Source: Acidobacteriaceae bacterium (GTDB lineage Bacteria > Acidobacteriota > Terriglobia > Terriglobales > SbA1). From it: a stretch of 6,258 bases of DNA. The stretch spans positions 1-6,258 of the forward strand of contig PLEA01000609.1 of the NCBI GenBank assembly GCA_003136335.1, in the 5' to 3' direction. Positions 3,376 to 6,258 of this stretch are shown here, piece by piece (position 1 is the stretch's first letter; each line of letters begins with the position of its first letter). Made by a program: the position numbers and the translations under genes. A model generated the notes under the pieces. That model had not been told where the DNA came from. It made no database searches and was given only the letters and a program-made list of their open reading frames with translations.

Positions 3376-5805
3376 TTACTTCGCGGCGCTCGCCACCTTC
3401 ACCCCATGCGAAGTGGCTGCGTAACGCGCAATGCCCTTGTACAGCGCTTCCGCGATCTGCTCGCGATAGCCGTCGCTGCGTAGTTTTTGCTCGTCGGTCG
3501 GGCTGCTGACGAACGAAACTTCCGCCAGAATTCCCGGCATCGCGCTCTCGGTGAGCACCACAAAGCCGGCTTCCTTGATGCCGCGGTCGCGCAGGCCCGG
3601 GTTTTGCAGGGAGAGCGTGCCGTATAGCGAACGCTGTACGCTGGCCGCCAGTCGGCGCGATTGCTCGATCCTCTCATGCAAGTCCGCCGGTGAAAGCGTT
3701 GGTATCACGGCATTCCTGGCGTTGCTGGCATTTGCATGCGTGTCGACATCTTTATCTTTCGACCCGGGCGCGGAGAAAAAGTTTGTGTAGTAAGTTTCCA
3801 CGCCGCGCGCCGAGGGCAAGTCGCTGTAGTTGGCGTGCACCGAGATGAATAAGTCAGCCTGCGACTGATTGGCGACGCTGGCGCGCTCGTCCAGAGGAAT
3901 GTAATTGTCATCCTGCCGGGTATAGATCACTTCCATTCCCAGACGGCTTTCGAGCAGCTTCCCTAAGCGCTGGGCAATCTCGAGCACCAGATCTTTTTCC
4001 AGCAGACCGCGACGCCCCACTGTTCCCAGGTCCCATCCGCCGTGGCCGGCGTCAACCACGATGCGCATTTTGGGCACGCGCGCCCGCAGTTGCAAGTCTT
4101 CTTTGGTTGGCGGAGGAATCACAATCGCCAGCTTGTTCTTTTCCGCTCCGGCAGCTTTCGGGAACAGGTTCACCGCGCCTTTGGGAGTCGCTCCAATCTT
4201 GCGCACTTCCACCACCAGTCGGTAGGGATTCGGTTCCAGGCTCACCGAGAAAGTCGAGTTCGGCTTCGTTTCCAGAACAATGCGCGTCATGCCAGCCACG
4301 GGTTGCGCCATGCGGATGCGGTTTACCAACGTGTCGCCCACGTCGATCGACTTAGCGATCAGGTCGGGAGCGAGTTGCGTATCGCGCAAATCGAAATAGA
4401 TGCGGTCCGGGCCGGCCAGGCGGTGCGCCTCATATTGCACCTGATCTTCCAGATCGAGAACCACGGTGCTGGAGTCGGCTGATGACCAGTGTCGCACTCC
4501 CGTGACTCGCGGAAACTTCGCCAACTCCTGCGCACTAGCTGGTGAATTGCTCGGCTCGTTGGCATCGGAAATCGCGTCCGGAGTTGCCTTCGCAGCGGTC
4601 GTAGAAGTCGCGCTGGCAGTTGCGTTCGCCGGAGGAGCAACCATCGCGTCTTTCTCGCTCTCTGCCGTGGGTGGACTGACCGTCGTTTTCTGGGCGCGGG
4701 TCATCTCCGGAGAAATCATCGCGCTACTCAGTTGCGACGTCTTCAGCTTCCACCACACTCCACCAGCAAACGATGCGGCGATGACAATGCACACCAGCAG
4801 AATCAGTGCCACCGGCCGGTCCTTGGCGACGTGAGGCTCCGGAACGGCGATTTTGGGTTTGGCAGCAGTGGCGGCTTTGACGGCTGGTTCGATTTGAGGA
4901 ATCTTCTCGACTGCGGATTTCTCAAGACTCGCTGTCGTCGGAGCGGAAAAGACCTTCGCTGCAATCGTCTTCTTATCAAAGACAGGGGCAACGGGAACGG
5001 AGGCGACGACTCGCACAGGTGGCGGCGGCTGGATTGCGGCGGGCGCCTTCGCCGGCCGTGGAGCCGGTTCCAGTTTCGTCGCCGCGGCGTGCGCCGACTC
5101 GGCAAATCGATCTTCATCTTCGGGCTTCAGTGCTGACAACACCAGTTCAGCCAGCAGGCTGAGGTTGCGAACGTCGCTGTCGTTGAAGCCGAACGGCCAG
5201 GCGGAAAATGCCTCCAGCACCCCAATCACGCGCCGCCGTCCGCACAGCGGGACGGCCACCATGGAGCGCGCTCCCAGCTTGCGGCAAGCCTCCAGGTTCA
5301 CCCTGGGATCGGTCTCAGTGTCGTCGCAGTTCACGACCTGGGCTTTGCGGAAGCAGGCTCCGGAGAAAGCAGAATCGCGGTCAATGCGCGCGCGCAAGTT
5401 CGGGTGAATTGTGCCCGCCGCCGCCCGCAAAACAATCTCGTTGTTTTCCGCCAGGGCGATTGCCAGGCCATCTGCGCCCGTGATCGCGACCGCGCGTTCC
5501 GCGACGAGTTGCAGTACTTCATCCAGAACGAACTGCTCATCCTGCTCAAACTCCGCAGTCCGAGCACCCGCATCGAAACCGTTGTTCCGTGCGGCCAGAG
5601 CTTTTCTGCGGCGAACCTGATCGTGCAGCGCCGAGAATGCCAGCAAAGCGTGTAACGCATCGCGTTGCGATGGTTTTTTAGAGAGATCTTCCGCAGGATA
5701 ATCGGAAAGTGCGGAGCCGCTCTGGCTCCGCGGCCACGCAGGCACACCAACCCCGGAAAACGAAGTTGTTACGTCCAAGTCCGGCTTGGTGGTGGTTGTT
5801 GCCAT
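3376..5805 (-). CDS. GAF-TM-AMIN-Amidase_3 N-acetylmuramoyl-L-alanine amidase (809 aa)
   Basis: This is a zinc hydrolase of the AmiA/B/C type (Amidase_3) that cuts the bond between N-acetylmuramic acid and L-alanine of peptidoglycan. Residues 1-85 are low-complexity and helical. About 88-226 form a GAF sensor domain ('Ala-Val-Ala-Ile-Thr-Gly-Ala-Asp-Gly', 'Ser-Met-Val-Ala-Val-Pro-Leu', 'Ile-Gly-Val-Leu-Glu'). Residues 240-328 are a Pro/Ala/Lys linker and 330-350 a single membrane span. Residues 351-430 are a Ser/Thr/Ala linker, about 432-535 an AMIN targeting domain and 580-797 the amidase. Zinc ligands His588 (in Asp-Ala-Gly-His-Gly-Gly), Glu603 and His657 (Ser-Val-His-Ala-Asn) and catalytic Glu762 (Ala-Glu-Val-Ser-Phe) are all present. 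The lone span implies GAF in the cytoplasm and amidase in the periplasm. Family members are usually 300-450 aa, so about 350 residues are an added sensory part. ATG 5805 has AGGAG 13 nt upstream, a rather long spacing. Confidence 0.92.
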   Translation of the reverse strand: MATTTTKPDLDVTTSFSGVGVPAWPRSQSGSALSDYPAEDLSKKPSQRDALHALLAFSALHDQVRRRKALAARNNGFDAGARTAEFEQDEQFVLDEVLQLVAERAVAITGADGLAIALAENNEIVLRAAAGTIHPNLRARIDRDSAFSGACFRKAQVVNCDDTETDPRVNLEACRKLGARSMVAVPLCGRRRVIGVLEAFSAWPFGFNDSDVRNLSLLAELVLSALKPEDEDRFAESAHAAATKLEPAPRPAKAPAAIQPPPPVRVVASVPVAPVFDKKTIAAKVFSAPTTASLEKSAVEKIPQIEPAVKAATAAKPKIAVPEPHVAKDRPVALILLVCIVIAASFAGGVWWKLKTSQLSSAMISPEMTRAQKTTVSPPTAESEKDAMVAPPANATASATSTTAAKATPDAISDANEPSNSPASAQELAKFPRVTGVRHWSSADSSTVVLDLEDQVQYEAHRLAGPDRIYFDLRDTQLAPDLIAKSIDVGDTLVNRIRMAQPVAGMTRIVLETKPNSTFSVSLEPNPYRLVVEVRKIGATPKGAVNLFPKAAGAEKNKLAIVIPPPTKEDLQLRARVPKMRIVVDAGHGGWDLGTVGRRGLLEKDLVLEIAQRLGKLLESRLGMEVIYTRQDDNYIPLDERASVANQSQADLFISVHANYSDLPSARGVETYYTNFFSAPGSKDKDVDTHANASNARNAVIPTLSPADLHERIEQSRRLAASVQRSLYGTLSLQNPGLRDRGIKEAGFVVLTESAMPGILAEVSFVSSPTDEQKLRSDGYREQIAEALYKGIARYAATSHGVKVASAAK

Positions 5806-5818
5806 TCAAGATAGTTCA

Positions 5819-5823
5819 CTCCT
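5819..5823 (-). promoter_or_regulatory. Ribosome binding site of the amidase gene (long spacing)
   Basis: AGGAG on the minus strand lies 13 nt before ATG 5805, longer than the usual 6-9 nt, which may lower translation. No better site lies nearer and no in-frame ATG closer to it is seen. Confidence 0.45.
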
Positions 5824-5835
5824 AAGTTAACGGGG

Positions 5836-5853
5836 ATTGAACCGACTTTCAAT
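5836..5853. promoter_or_regulatory. Inverted repeat upstream of the amidase gene
   Basis: ATTGAA (5836-5841) and TTCAAT (5848-5853) are exact reverse complements separated by 6 bases, about 30 bases upstream of the amidase start. This is the layout of a dimeric repressor operator. The minus-strand TTGAAA within it could also act as a -35 element with a poor -10 (TAACTT) 17 bases on. The repeat is seen; operator or promoter function is inferred. Confidence 0.3.
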
Positions 5854-6024
5854 TACCTAAATATGCCCTCTTGGCCATGTACCTTGGTGCCGCTTGTCGC
5901 AGAGCCGTTGCTGGCAGCGCCTCTGCCGGCTTCACCGCGAGCCGATCACCGGGCAGTGAGTGTAATCGTGATTTTGCTCCAATAATCGCCGCCCCACGTT
6001 AGACTGCAGTCGCCGAACGCGCAA

Positions 6025-6234
6025 TCAGGACGGTGGCGCGTGCCAGGCCGTCCAGGTTCCTTCTTCCCAGGTCACATGCAGCTCGCCCCGTAGACCGTGG
6101 AGGAACTGCAGAATGCTGCTGGCTTTGGTTTCGACGATGGTTTCCATGACCAGCTTCCCACTGCCATTCAGGACGGCGATCACAATCGCTTCCTTGTGCA
6201 CGTCCATTCCGATATATTTGACCTCGTGACTCAT
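6025..6234 (-). pseudogene. IS110-family transposase, 5' fragment (truncated)
   Basis: ATG 6234 with AAGGAGG (6243-6249, complement) 8 nt upstream begins the N-terminal RuvC-like DEDD domain of an IS110-family transposase. 'Tyr-Ile-Gly-Met-Asp11-Val-His-Lys' carries the first catalytic Asp, and 'Thr-Trp-Glu-Glu-Gly-Thr-Trp' (56-61) carries the expected Glu. After Trp64 the family sequence stops and five unrelated residues lead to TGA at 6025-6027. Full proteins are about 330-400 aa, so over 80% is missing, including the rest of the DEDD domain and the C-terminal Transposase_20 domain with its serine. I see no continuation in other frames towards the amidase. The break lies near 6042. The protein is inactive as it stands. 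Confidence 0.8.
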
Positions 6235-6258
6235 TTGAGTTGCCTCCTTGGGGGAAAG
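6025..6258 (-). mobile_element. IS110-family insertion sequence remnant, continuing beyond the right edge
   Basis: The window ends within the leader of the transposase, so the element's upstream end is outside. The 3' end of the element has been lost at about 6042, where the transposase sequence breaks off. IS110 elements lack the terminal inverted repeats of most IS, so no boundary repeat is expected, and none is seen at 6000-6045. Confidence 0.65.

Noticed and set aside
4042..5136. Several plus-strand frames of 82-146 aa opposite the amidase
   Set aside because: They lie within the well-supported 809-aa gene and are His/Arg-rich shadows without ribosome sites.
1..6258. CRISPR array, tandem repeats or toxin-antitoxin pair
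   Set aside because: No regularly spaced direct repeats were seen on reading through. The small ORF pairs lack recognisable toxin or antitoxin motifs.

Overview
The window looks like a soil Acidobacteriota chromosome segment (Koribacter-like lineages are the nearest fit). This rests on the PilZ-like subgroup with an 'SAHG' core, an exported Ig-domain protein typical of that phylum, a large N-terminally extended cell-wall amidase and a moderately GC-rich base composition. It is inferred from protein character only; no rRNA or other phylogenetic marker is present.

Left part (1-1890), accessory in character. A 56-aa zinc-ribbon-like ORF with a good ribosome site (147-317) is followed by about 380 bases holding only weak small hydrophobic ORFs. 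Then comes a PilZ-domain protein (696-1046) with a TTG start and a ribosome site that can be closed by an upstream complementary stretch. Running towards it on the minus strand is a string of tiny reading frames: a lipoprotein-like fragment without a start codon (1591-1779), a 22-aa ORF (1472-1540), a 52-aa ORF (1313-1471) and a cysteine-rich zinc-ribbon protein (949-1326). The last three are abutting or overlapping, as in translational coupling. The left part ends in what reads as the 3' end of a tRNA gene (T-arm, acceptor strand, CCA; 1862-1889) with no 5' half in the flanking sequence. This is the classic remnant left at the far end of an element integrated into a tRNA gene. It would mark the junction between an element lying to the left and the older chromosome to the right.

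Right part (1895-5805), minus strand. It holds an exported, probably lipid-anchored protein with one putative Ig domain and a beta-rich C-terminal domain (1895-3043), a short stretch that reads like the 5' end of a STAS-domain gene and then decays (3134-3283), and an 809-aa protein (3376-5805). The 809-aa protein joins a cytoplasmic GAF sensor domain, one membrane span, an AMIN domain and a zinc-dependent N-acetylmuramoyl-L-alanine amidase domain with all catalytic residues present.

The right edge carries the first 64 codons of an IS110-family transposase with an excellent ribosome site, cut off at about 6042; it is a remnant. The intact genes most likely to be functional are the amidase, the Ig-domain protein and the PilZ protein. 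The amidase and Ig-domain protein both act in the cell envelope, but nothing in the sequence ties them into one operon.
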